64,000 nucleotides of DNA from Dirofilaria immitis (Eukaryota; Nematoda; Chromadorea; Rhabditida; Onchocercidae), in assembly GCA_024305405.1 (NCBI GenBank), contig JAKNDB010000054.1:248001-312000 (forward strand), read 5' to 3'. The translations under genes and the position numbers were made by a program. Position 1 is the stretch's first letter. Each line of letters starts with the position of its first letter. Below the pieces are notes generated by a model. It saw only the letters and a list, made by a program, of their open reading frames with translations. It made no database searches and had not been told where the DNA came from. This document shows positions 1 to 11,265 of the stretch, in pieces.

Positions 1-2440
1 TTAATACCTTTTTCCTTTTTGTTGAATTAGAATTCATTACCAGAATTGATTCAAATCTTCGTTATTTGCTTTAAAATATGATCGATAGTTTTAATTTCTT
101 TTAAATTCATTCATTTGGTATTAATATAAACCAGGTAGCATAAGAAATATTTGATTTCTCCAATTTTTTTTTATTAAGAACTGCAAAATCGCTATTTCTT
201 CAAATTATTTCTACCACAACTACTATTACAATCATTATACTATTGCATAATATTCAGTAGCATCATTTCGATTTTATCACTTTGATGAGTTATTTTAAAC
301 CATTTTGAAATAACAAAAGAAGTTCCGTTGATGGTAGAACAAATTTAGAAGTTGAAATTCATCATTTCTAATTAAATTTTCGGATATTAATGCGTTAAAT
401 TCAGGATATTGGATTTCATTTCATGCAAGTTGCATGTTGACGTAAAATGATTATTTCGTCAGAATTTTGGAGACATCAAAATTAAATCCGTTGCAATCGA
501 GAATGTCTTTCCGTTGATGTCAACTTTTCCTTCTATCGCTAACATAATTAAATTCAAATTTGCAACTACTCTTGTGTCACTTAATCTCTCAATTAATTTA
601 CTTCAGCAAAATGTACTTCAGCACTTGCTACTGCTTAGGTTGGCTTATTAGATATTGAATAAATACAAATACGAATTGCAAGATTAAATATTGAAAGAGC
701 ATATCAATTTTCAAATAAATTAGAATTATAGGTTAGCATCCAGTAAAATGTAAATTATAGCATTGATCAACCAATTATTGATTTTGTTAGGATCAATAAG
801 ATTATCTTTATAGCAATCTAAAATCTGAAGTCAAACTTACTTGAATATTCAACGGAACTGCTAATATTATCACAAATATTACTATCAAATCAAATTTTTA
901 GATTTGCATATTGATTAGCTTATCGACAGTTTCTTATTACGTTACTTTATTTAATTTTAAAGTCTTAATAGGGTTTTTCAGATAGAAAGGCTCTGTTAAG
1001 TTGTATTTTGACCTGTGTTTTGATTTCTAATGTATAGATTGTTTTAAAAATAATCATATTATGAGAAAATGAATCAATCTTATTCACTCATTGTTTTTCA
1101 AGACCAAACTCGAAATGAAAAAATCGCCAATATCTTACCACATTTAATGGTCTAAGCAATTCAGGAAGAATATCGAGGATCAAACATTTCATCAAAAAAT
1201 TTAGTTTTGCTTGAATATTAATCCTTACTTCAGCATTTATTATACAAGTTCTCTTCAACTATTTTAAATTATCAAGAACTAAAAGTCGGACAGTAATTTT
1301 GAAAATAGGGAGAATACTGAAAAGCAACATGCATCAATGCAAATCGCTAAAATCCACTCATGACAAAAGAAAAGAAAATCTCGTCGTTCCTTGTATTTTC
1401 CAGAATTCAGGAAAAAATGATGTAAAAACGTTAAATCATTCCCTTCTAAAATTTTGCCTACCTTGAATTAGCGTTCGCTATCAAAAAATGTCTCGATTAT
1501 CATCTGTTTCCATTTTGGAATGAAACCTTACCGATCACTTTGAAGTATTAGTTGTTGCCTCTGGAATTATCATTACCGATGTTACTGGCAGTTATTTCTC
1601 TGCATTTAGTTAAGCTTCTGAATCTCAATAATAAATATTTCAGTATATATGCGTTATCTCTATTTTAATTTTGAAATGAAAAAGAATGAAAAGTTGTAAT
1701 GAAAAATACAAATAACCGGGATGATTTGGAAATAAAATTCCTACATAACCAATCATAATTAAGTTAATGTTGTATCATTATTACTTATCTTGGCATTATT
1801 TATCATTGATTTTAAGAATATCCGTCACAATTCAACCAAATCAAAGAGAATAAACAGAAAAGCAATTTTAAACAATAAGTGGCATCCAAATAAATACATT
1901 ATTATAATTATGATGTGAACAGACATACCCGCTATCATCCATGGACAAGGAGATTAAAATTATCATAAACCATGAAAATTTCCTTCAATTTTAGTTTTCT
2001 GATTAATTTTGAATTTCTAATTCACAATTTTAGAAAAATACAAGGTCTTTGTTTTAATAGTCCAAAATTCAGAGCGAAAAATTTACTTTCAAAAGTTTTG
2101 ATTAATTCAAAATTAATAATTTCTAAAATAGGAGTAAAATTGGTCTTCTCCTATCCTTTCCCAAAACAGCATTGGTTGTGCAACAAGGAAAAGCAACTAG
2201 AAAAAATGTCGCAATAAATAATATACAAATAAACATATAAAAAAACATATACAAATAAAAGATTGCATCAAAATGTATATTTCTAATTACTGAAAAGTTT
2301 CGACTTCTGTAACCTATCAAAGTAAATCTCCCTTCCTTCAGAGATTACAGGAACCATATATTTAATAGGTAAAGTTTATTCCAGTAAAACAAAGTTTAAT
2401 CAAAGAAGTTTGGGAAAAAGGAATTTTCAATGTAAAACAA
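1..2440. other. AT-rich intergenic sequence, no supported gene
   Basis: I see no exon chain, domain or RNA gene here. There are short open stretches, for example about 84 codons without a stop at 1213-1464 (+), but runs of that length are expected by chance several times in 64 kb of such AT-rich DNA. No repeat array stands out. Confidence 0.5.
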
Positions 2441-2629
2441 ATGCATAGAATTAGCCACCTATATGGTATAAAAAAAAAAAAAACTGTAATAAAAATGAGA
2501 AAGGTTACAAAGTCTACGTTAGAGGAACAATGTGATCAATATCGCCAAGCATGCGTTGATTTTCAGTATAATACCCTTAAGCAATTGAGATCGATTAAAA
2601 ATATCATTTTCGATATATTGGGAGTGTAA
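2441..2629 (+). CDS. Candidate small ORF or terminal exon, unknown
   Basis: A 62-codon open frame begins in an A-rich tract. From about 2500 onward its composition is less AT-biased than the flanks, with a polar, charged, coiled-coil-like run (KSTLEEQCDQYRQACVDF) and a TAA stop. It could be the last exon of a plus-strand gene converging on the deacetylase that ends at 3015, or chance. I found no convincing upstream exon, and no family is recognised. Confidence 0.2.
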   Translation: MHRISHLYGIKKKKTVIKMRKVTKSTLEEQCDQYRQACVDFQYNTLKQLRSIKNIIFDILGV

Positions 2630-3014
2630 ATCAATTCAAATTTAACAAAATTACAAATTCTATTCAAATAATTAATAACCTAAGTTCATGTTTTTTAATG
2701 TGCTAATAAATGTTAGGAATACCATAGCATTCCTCAAATTTCTTATTAGCCACAGAATTATATTTGCAAGAAGCAAAAATTAGAACACGAAAATGCAGTG
2801 ATTTTAATTTTAATTGTAAAAATCTAAATTTTCTTTACATTCGCAAGTTTCAATTCAATTACCAATTTCCCTGTTTTTAAATAATTAATTTTGCTAAATA
2901 TCAATACATTACACGTCACACTACAGATATCACGAAAATAAATCGAATACATTTCTGAAATCCGAAGTTTTGGAGATGAAACCTGAACAATTCATTGGAA
3001 GAAAACCTTTCTAA

Positions 3015-6000
3015 TCAAACAGAGAGAGAAGCAAATTTTTGTGCCACTGCTTGCCATTGAAGCTCACTGCTACTAATGCCTTGCGCTGCTGTCAACGATG
3101 ACCAATGCTTTTTATGAATAGCGATTACCTGAAATGTGAAAATTCTTCCACAACAGCTTCAACATAAATTATTTTCTTAGATATTCCATATTTCTCTTTT
3201 GAGCCAAAGTATTGATCGAGCTAACGAATGACTATGTATGACACAATTCAAGTATGTTTTAATGCTACATGAAAAAACAAAATTCAGAAAAACTAAAAAG
3301 TAAAAAAATAAAATTCGCAACACATAATCATTCGTTAGCTCGATCAATACCATACCTTTTGTATGGTCTCCTGTGCACTTTGTTTGGGAACTGCATTCAA
3401 AGCTTCATCGCTCAATTTTCCGGTCGCCTCAAGACTTTCGCCACATAACGCCTGAGATATTAAAATTTTAATGAAATTATTATCCTAAGACGAACCGTTT
3501 TATTACAACTTTCCAAAACCTAGTAGATGAATATATCAACTAGGAAATTAATCAGAGCCTTGTAATTTATAAATTCAAATATTATATCTGAATAAGCAAC
3601 AAAGCTTTTAAGTAAAATAATCAAAAAATAAACATGATAAAAGCACTTTAACACATTCTTCAGCAGAATCTGATATAGTATCAAGATTGTAGCCACCTTC
3701 CAAAGCGAGTACAATACGTCCATTAGCATAATTCATAAGCTGTCGCGTGAAATAGCCAAATAATTGCGGTGATAAATTATATCTGCAAAAAGAATTACAG
3801 CATTCAACAAATAATGAACGATATTTAGCAAAATCCAGAAACCTTTTATTCAAAATCATTCAACATTTGTATCGTTACAATCGTTACAGTTTTATTTTTT
3901 AAAAGAAACAATCCTTAAACTTAGTTTTAAAGATGTCGTACCCTCCAAGAGCCTGAGAATGTCCATAAGCAGCATCGAAGCCAGCTGAAACAATGATAAA
4001 CGTTGGTTTGAACTGATTTAATATAGGTGCTACAATAACACGCCAAGCCGCTAAATAATCGGCATCATCCATCATTTCACCCGAAAATGGTATATTCACT
4101 GTATAGCCTTTACCCGAACCAACTCCCACCTAAAATAATTGGTTTTATGAATTTGAACACAGAAAAATTGACAATTATTTCACCAAAAACTTCGTAATCT
4201 GCATTCAAAAAGTACGCTACTACAAATTTTCATAATTGTGCAAATAGCTGCTAATTATCAAACCGAAAAATCAAAATGTTTCGATATTGCAATTGGCTCA
4301 TTTATATGCTATAACTGTCAACTCACTAAGGTGAAAAACGTTCCACTGAAACTTAGGCGACTCAAATGATCCCAACTACAAAACCACTAACCTCGGTAAC
4401 CGCACCGGTACCCGGAAAAAAGTTGCCATTATCATGACGATGAAGAGATATATAGAGCACCGAAGGATCAGCTTCAAAGCAAATCTGTGTACCATTGCCG
4501 TGATGAACATCCCAATCAATTATTGCGATTCGTGAACATTGTTCAGCACACCGCTAAATTATACCCATTAACAAAATGTACAATTCTGAAAACTTGTGTA
4601 CTTCCTTTTGTAAATCATGAGTGAAATCCGGACATGAAAGTTTAAATTTAAGACTCTACAACGGTTGAAAATTAATCATGGAAATGATCATGCTAACCAA
4701 AATACACTGTTCTTAAAAAGCATAAAGTGTTCATAGAAAAAAAACCTGCTGCAAATATTTAGCGGTAATTGCAACATTATTCAAAAAGCAAAAGCCCATT
4801 GCTTGGTTATATTCAGCATGATGCCCTGGCGGTCTTATGCATGCAAAGCCATTTCGTAGTCTTGATTCTGCTACCTATATGCGCTTAATAGTTAGGAATT
4901 TAATTGCAACATTATATTGATGAAAATAACTTTTTTTTGAATTCTTAAATTGATATGTCCATTTATTTTGATTATTTTGCAAAAACTACAAGCATATAAA
5001 CATAGAAGCGCTAAAAATTTTCAAAAGAAAAGCACCTGCAGTGCTAGTTCAGCTAAAGAACCAACAGCAATGCGTGCTGCTAACTGTGTCGAAGCGTCAT
5101 TGAAATACGTATCTGAATCAACTCCAATACCACCACAAGGAAGTTGTACAAAGCTTTTTACGGGTAACTGTGAGGGTTCCATCTGAAAAAAAACAGTCCC
5201 AGTTTATACAAGAAGAATTTTAACATGCACTTCTCATTAATACCATATTTAGTATACCAATCTACAATTTCATGATTGATGTTACGAAAAATGAAAATTA
5301 TTTTCTTAACAGCACAAGAAATTCAGAAAGATCCATTATTTAAGTTTGAGTATGCAGTATTCATATCTTACTTTGAGACAAGCCGTAGGCGATACAGCAA
5401 AGAAGGTAATATATGTTGCGGCATGAACAGTTCTCAACATTTCTAAGGGTGCTTTACGAGCAAATACCCGTTCACATTTCTCAACTAAACCACGTATTTG
5501 TAATCGTGACCAAATCGACTGCACGCGTTCACCGTGTTCAACATGATTCCTATTGTTACCACAAAAACACTGATGCCTCGCCATTGCCGGATCATAAACC
5601 AAACCTGGAATGAGAAACATTACTAAACAATTATTTCTACTTTAAAATTTTTGATTAATTTAAAAATCCTCTTAATTGCTGTTAAACAGGCATATTTATA
5701 TTCTTTTAAACCAGATTGTTCGAATATAAATGACAGGAAATGCTATAAGATAGTTATCAAACTATTTTCAAATGAAGAATTCCATACTTGATTTCATTTT
5801 ATATTTCAATAAATTGTGATCTACAAAGTTTCTGTAATTTTCTAGGTATTTAATAGGCATTTAGATAAAGAATTATTTGTGAAACAAAGCGATAGTTATA
5901 CGCAAATCACTTATTACGATGATTTAAAATGAAGATAAACCAAACTCGGATTAATGATAATGCAACGACAGCTTCCTAATAATATTCATTAATAATAATA

Positions 6001-8778
6001 GTTCTTTTATAATAATATTAACTTTAACGTCTTCGTTCTTACGCATTAATATATTAATAAAGCTGATAATTTGGACTTTCTCAAAATACCTGTTTTCAAA
6101 TGTGTGCTTAATATTGATCCACTTTGCAAACGCGATAAAAGTTGCGCTTCAAGTGCTGCTTCATCTTCCGGCTCTTCACGAACCAAAGATTTTCGTCTAA
6201 GTACTAAATCACGTAATTGTTGCTTCAACAATGATGGATAACCACCAAGTGATAATAGTGTATTTTGACTTCGAGTATCAAATTTTATTGGTTGACGTGC
6301 TGCTCCATCTAAAATCGAACTCCATATTGTGATACAAAAGAAATAATCATAATATTTAAACTATAAAAATTAAATATTTGAAGAATTCATCAAAAATGAA
6401 TAAAATGAAAGAAAAAGTAATAAGCAAAAATGATTATTTATCCTTAAACTAATCTGCAAATCAAAAATCATCACTAACGAATACCAAAAACGTGATAAAA
6501 ATAGCTAACCACTTAATGTGCTATTTGAATCAAGTCCTGAATCAACCATTGAGAACGATGGCTGCAAAGGATTATTTCCGACAAGTGATGGCATTGAAAA
6601 AACGGTGAATATAAAGCTTGTGCAAGCAACGCCGACATATCCATTGGTATCTGCGCTGGTGAAGCAAGATTCGGTAAGGATGGCGAAGGGATCATTAAAT
6701 GAGGTGATGTAGCTAGCAATGTAGTAGGCGAATCAGCAGATGATGTACTACCACCAGTATCCATTGGTGCCTCGCTACAAATAAATGAAACATACTTTAA
6801 AATAGGAAGGTATTAATTCATTTTAATAACTCTATCGAATTTTTGATGAAAGAATTTAGAAAAGAAACAAGAATTAATAATAAAGATGTTTCCTACTGAG
6901 ATTTTGATTATTTTATTTTATCATTCTTTATTAAGCAATAGTGAAATTTATAAATTACATGAAAAAATTTTAAGCCAGTAAATACATAAAAAAGTAAATT
7001 ATAATGAAAAAGACCTTTGAGAATTTCGCTGCGTGAATGTAAAAGCACTGCTTTGGGACTGCAATGGGCCAACACTTTTATTGAGAAGTTTTGCACGAAT
7101 TCGCATTTTCAAATTAGGTTCACTGTTTACTTTACGCAGCTGATAGTCCGATGGTTGCAATGTTCCGTGGACTGCATGCATCGTGGAAGGAATGTAATAC
7201 GGTTCAAAATGTAGTGATGAAACTGCAATCGGTGTTTGGACTGAACTTGTATGTAGCTGTTGTGAGGTTTGACCTTCCACGCAACTTGACCACGAAGCTA
7301 AGATAATCACATTTTTCTACAGACATTCCTACATTTTTGCAAAAGTCACGTTTCCTGAATCTATATTGACCTAAATTATTCCACAATCTATTTAAAATTA
7401 AAAGTTGGATTCTACTAATGCCGTTCATAATTTAGACCTATGATATAAGTTTAAGAGCTAAATAAAAATGTAACTCAAATAATAAAATAAATAACTAAAG
7501 GATAATGAGATAAATATGCAATGATTAAATCTTTCACTCTTAAAAATAATCCACTTTAAATCTCCTTAAACTCCCTTCCTGCTATACCATTCATATATTA
7601 GTAGCATATAGCACAAATCACGCTTTGATCTAATATTTACGCTTCATTTTATTTATTAAATAAAGATTAAAACTGGAAAACAGAAAAAACAAAAGAAAAA
7701 GGAATTACTACTTTCATTTAATTAATCTCTGAAATCTTGAGAAGCATGCAAAAAAGAGTCGTAAAACTTATACCCGAATTTGTAGTGCTTGATCCACCAG
7801 ATGATGTCCAAACTGCCGATGTTGTCGCTTGCGACACATTACTACTATCAGAACGAATACGATTCATTTTACTAGCAATCATTGTTTTCAAACGTTCTTT
7901 TGTTAACTGAGAAATTGTCTGTCCGGAACCAGAATAAGATCTGAAAAAAGTTAAATTTAACATTTAAACCTTCTGAAAAAAATTTCACTCTGCGAATCTT
8001 TTACCATTTTTTTTCGCAAAATATGTTAAATTGGGCAGTTATAATGAAAATTCTTACCTTTTATTTCTCAACCCCGCACAATCTTTAATAGAAGGAGACA
8101 TTTGTGTATCACTATCCTCTGAAATATCCACAACGCTTATGGCATTTGTTTGTTCTGGAGTTTTGATATCTTGTAAAGGATGTTGCTGTTGTTGTTGTTT
8201 TTGTTGCTGAGATGTTTGAAGAGCTTGAAAATAAGTCAGGTGTTGCATCGCAAGATTTGTTTGTGCCTGTTGATACTGCGATAGGAGTTCGACTTGCTTC
8301 CGCTGGTACATCTGAAAATAGCATAGGAAACTTCTAAATTTCCAAATACAGTTTCTGTGATTAAAATGATTACTATAAAAATAAACATTGAGAATTGATT
8401 GTCCTTTAAATAGACGGTACAATACAAAAGGCAAAAGAAAACCATCATTTTTCAAATTAACTTTAGTAGTAACAAAATATATAAGTTATTCTTTACTAAC
8501 AGAAATGAACCATTAATCATTAAGTTTAAATCATGATCTTAATTTTAGTCTAATAGCACATCCCTTCCTAACGATATAGCATGAATGTGGCTCGAAAGAA
8601 ATATCAAAATTATAAGCAAAATTTATCCTACCAACCAGAGCTATCCTGCAACAAAAATACATACCTGTTGGAGGAAAGCTAATCGTTCTTCGTCGATCGT
8701 ATCTGTCACCACCTCTAGTGATGTTATTGAAGGACCTTCTATTGAAGTTGTCGTATAAGACTGTTGTTGATTTTCCAT
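3015..8778 (-). CDS. hda-4: Class IIa histone deacetylase (HDAC4/5/7/9 family)
   Basis: This encodes a lysine deacetylase and transcriptional co-repressor of the class IIa type, which shuttles between nucleus and cytoplasm. Fourteen exons on the minus strand: 8778-8665, 8311-8058, 7940-7774, 7297-7015, 6774-6510, 6308-6090, 5604-5372, 5182-5036, 4874-4746, 4553-4392, 4129-3942, 3782-3647, 3451-3356, 3128-3015 (TGA). The protein is about 835 residues. The N-terminal half is glutamine-rich, with [12 protein letters not shown] in exon 2. Exon 4 carries the class IIa 14-3-3-type motif [13 protein letters not shown]. The catalytic domain starts in exon 7 ([13 protein letters not shown]) and includes [20 protein letters not shown] and [10 protein letters not shown]. 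The catalytic position is GGY, not the GGH of vertebrate class IIa enzymes. Exon 5 needs one extra T in the run at 6597-6602 to stay open. A splice acceptor lies 8 nt before the ATG. Confidence 0.94.
3209..3350. repeat. Perfect 23-bp inverted repeat in the last deacetylase intron
   Basis: The left arm 3209-3231 (core TTGATCGAGCTAACGAAT) is matched exactly, reverse-complemented, at 3328-3350, with a loop of about 96 nt. Both arms lie in intron 13, between exons 3451-3356 and 3128-3015. In transcript order the first arm begins 4 nt after the GT donor, so the hairpin sits directly beside the splice site. Confidence 0.9.
6597..6602 (-). other. Frame break at a T6 run in deacetylase exon 5
   Basis: On the coding strand, exon 5 reads in frame from its acceptor to CCG TTT TTT and then hits a stop before its donor. 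One more T keeps the frame open to the donor at 6510 and gives the phase that exon 6 needs. The run is six T on the minus strand. This is probably a sequence error. Confidence 0.75.
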
Positions 8779-10133
8779 AATGATAACTGCAAATTATCTC
8801 TAATGTTATATAATTTAGTTTATTATCAAAATTATTATCATATTTTCAAGAAAACCAAAATCGTATGGTATTAGCAATCGAATAACTTATTCGGTTTTGT
8901 TATTTTAAGGTTTCAAAAGGCATATCAATTTCTCGTTTCATAATTTCCAAAAGGTGATATCTTTAAATAGATTTTTCAACAACCGTTTCTTCTCTTAAAC
9001 AAAATTTCAATGGGTTACAATCAAATCTTCAATTCATTCACCTCTTTGAGAATGCAGCTCCAGTTTGCATTAGTGATCGTTACATTCAAAACAAAGAGCG
9101 GCAACAGTAAAATCGAGAAATAGTGCTGAAAAAAAAATTATGAAAGATGTGGAAAAAACTTTAGACTTTTTGGTTAACTGGCAAATAATAAAAAAGTTTT
9201 CCTCATTCTCATAAATATATAGGTTTCGAATTTGAATAACAGAGAGCAGAAGAATACGAAATTGGATAATTCGATATGAAGAACACTGACACAGAATCTT
9301 ATGAGTATGACGTGGTTTGACAAAATCCAATATATTTTATGAATTAATATAAAATTAATTTAATTAAAAGCTAAATTATCATTTAGCTAAACTTGACTAA
9401 GAAAAGAAAAATTTCATATCTGAACTTTTAGCCTATAATGAAACTAATAGGAAATTAATGTATTTACTGTATAATTAAATTAACTAAGTATGATATGATC
9501 ATTAGTACAGATGTGGTATACACTATCATGGTCTTCTATCAATATTGCCTCGATAGGCTAAATAAATTTAATTACGTATGATATTAGATACACCTTATGA
9601 CGATAAGTTGTCAAGTGAGCATAATCAAGTCGAAATTATCAGATATTTAATCATGATAAGCTATCTATCATAAGCATAATAACACTCTAGTCATGCTCAT
9701 CTAATCTCGGAAATGTCACAAAAAAAAAAACATAATTCGTACTGAGAAGGAATAACATAGGAAAGGCATAATGTTAAAAAAATTTTAAAGCCAAGAAAAC
9801 ACATATAATTAAATAGCCGAAAAAATGCCTATTGCTTCACGTCTACGTATAATTAATTAGCCAAAAGCGCCTATTGCTTCACGTCTATGTATAATATTAA
9901 ATAGCCAAGAAAAAGCTCCTATTGCTTCACGTCTATGTATAATATTAAATAGCCAAGAATTACAAGGTTATAAATGACGGAAGAAATAAATGAATAGCAT
10001 TAATATCTTACAATATGTGTGTAAATGCTGAATAACAAAAATGAAACTGGAAGTGAATGGATGACAAATTTAGAAAAGAAAAAAAATGCCAAGAAGAAAA
10101 CGACCAACGCCCGCTTTATCGGCACTTCCATTC
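8779..10133. other. Spacer upstream of the deacetylase
   Basis: AT-rich, with no exon chain found. It begins with the probable trans-splice or 5'-UTR acceptor (TTTGCAG on the minus strand, 8 nt before the ATG at 8778) and contains the minisatellite at 9806-9960. No promoter motif could be identified with confidence. Confidence 0.5.
9806..9960. repeat. Minisatellite of 42-48 bp units
   Basis: About three and a half imperfect direct copies, each containing CCTATTGCTTCACGTCTAYG followed by TATAAT and TAAATAGCCAA. The phrase TATTGCTTCACGTCTA recurs at about 9830, 9872 and 9920. Units differ by small indels in A-rich spacers. No coding potential was seen. Confidence 0.9.
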
Positions 10134-10249
10134 ACGCATACGCACACGCACACGCAAACGCACACGGCACATACACACACATACACACACATACACATAC
10201 ACACGCACACACACATACACACACATACACATACACGCATATATATATA
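10134..10249. repeat. CA-rich microsatellite
   Basis: Imperfect (CA)n with scattered CG and TA interruptions, running into a short (TA)n. The long open frames on both strands here are products of the repeat and not genes. A separate purine-rich GA tract follows at about 10316-10370. Confidence 0.95.
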
Positions 10250-10404
10250 GGGAGAGACATCGACTAGATTGATAGATAAATAGGAGAAGTATTAGCTGGA
10301 GATAGAAGAATGACGTAGGGATAGATGAAGGCAGAGATAAAGAGAGGGAGAGGGAGAGATAGAGATGAGACATCCGAAGTAATTTATATGTTACAATCCT
10401 AAAT

Positions 10405-10512
10405 GTTGATTGCGTGAGCTATGAGGTGGGCGTAGTAAGGCTTGCCTGATGATTCTTGCTCTTCCGAGCGGAGCTTTCTCTCTTTGTCAGGCCTAAATTT
10501 ATTTCCTCTATC
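10405..10512. other. Unusually GC-rich patch in an AT-rich spacer
   Basis: About 100 nt with clearly higher GC than either side. It contains GCCTGATGATTC and, about 40 nt on, GTCAGGC, so the ends can pair (GCCTGA/TCAGGC), with a smaller GCTC/GAGC pairing inside. This could be a small structured RNA gene, a transposon scrap or an upstream exon. No tRNA or known snoRNA layout could be confirmed. Confidence 0.3.
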
Positions 10513-10721
10513 CGTGTTACGTCATCAAGATGTTCAAATTGGATTCATATCCAATTCATTCAATGTTATATAATTGATAACATGATATGATAAAATTATT
10601 CTCCCTCTCTTATTCTTGTCATCCCGCTTCCTCTTTTCTTCTTATAATCTCTACTAATAAATACTTGAAAGTGTTATATAATTAGCCATAAAAATTTCCA
10701 TTAAATTTGTAGTAATTTTAG

Positions 10722-11265
10722 ACTAATCAATTTCTCGACTTTCTTTATCAAGCGAAAGAAAAAGATGTAAACAAAAAGAAAAAGGTTGGATTAAATTGAA
10801 TCTCGCAAGACTTCTAAAGTCTAATTTACAAATTCCGATTGATTGTGATAAATTTTAAGAATTCAAAGTTTAAACATTGAAAGCTTAAACTTAGACATTA
10901 TTGAATACAATTTGATTGTTAATTAAAAACTTTTTATTGCGCTTATTGAAGCTGTAAGTCGAGAATTTATCAAATTATTTTTGCAATCACTTAATTTACA
11001 ATTTATTAAAAAGCGAATGATGAAATATTTTTGAATCATTTGCGTATTTTGGAAGTTAATAGTGTGGCTGTTTCAATTCGAGATGAATCGTTCGAGAACA
11101 GAGAGGTAGTTATATGAATAAATCTCAATCTTTTTCATTCTTGTTGCTCTAATTTGAGCCTATCACATTAAAAAAATATCTGAAAATGAATTAAAAAAGA
11201 AAAATGAGTCAATGTTATCACAAATTGATATTATTGATAGGGTAGAAGAAATTTTAAAATCATAG
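10722..11265 (+). CDS. F-box-like protein, 5' incomplete, with frame breaks
   Basis: Two exons are proposed: 10722-11105 (acceptor TTTTAG, donor GAG|GTAGTT) and 11159-11265 (TAG stop), separated by a 53-nt intron. Read with corrected runs, the start resembles an F-box: NQFLDFL, then RCKQKEKGWIKLNLARLL, the usual spacing of basic-Cys and Trp. Leucine-rich repeat-like text follows (RIQSLNIESLNLDI, NHLRILEVNSVAV), then a charged C-terminus. The frame needs one extra base at 10759-10763 (A5), 10853-10856 (T4), 11008-11012 (A5) and 11170-11176 (A7). One in-frame TAA at 10924-10926 has no simple repair. F-box proteins recruit substrates to SKP1-CUL1 ligases. The upstream exon with the ATG was not found. 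It may be a pseudogene or a poorly sequenced gene. Confidence 0.42.

Noticed and set aside
1213..1464. Plus-strand stretch of 84 codons without a stop
   Set aside because: No start, splice context or domain; several such stretches are expected by chance at this base composition and window size.
6518..6712. Plus-strand frame of 64 codons
   Set aside because: Antisense shadow of deacetylase exon 5.
9720..9960. CRISPR-like array
   Set aside because: Repeats are adjacent imperfect units without unique spacers; this is a minisatellite in a eukaryotic genome.
10025..10373. Three overlapping open frames of 70-85 codons on both strands
   Set aside because: They are translations of the CA microsatellite and the GA tract (histidine/threonine or serine/leucine repeats), with no splice or start context.
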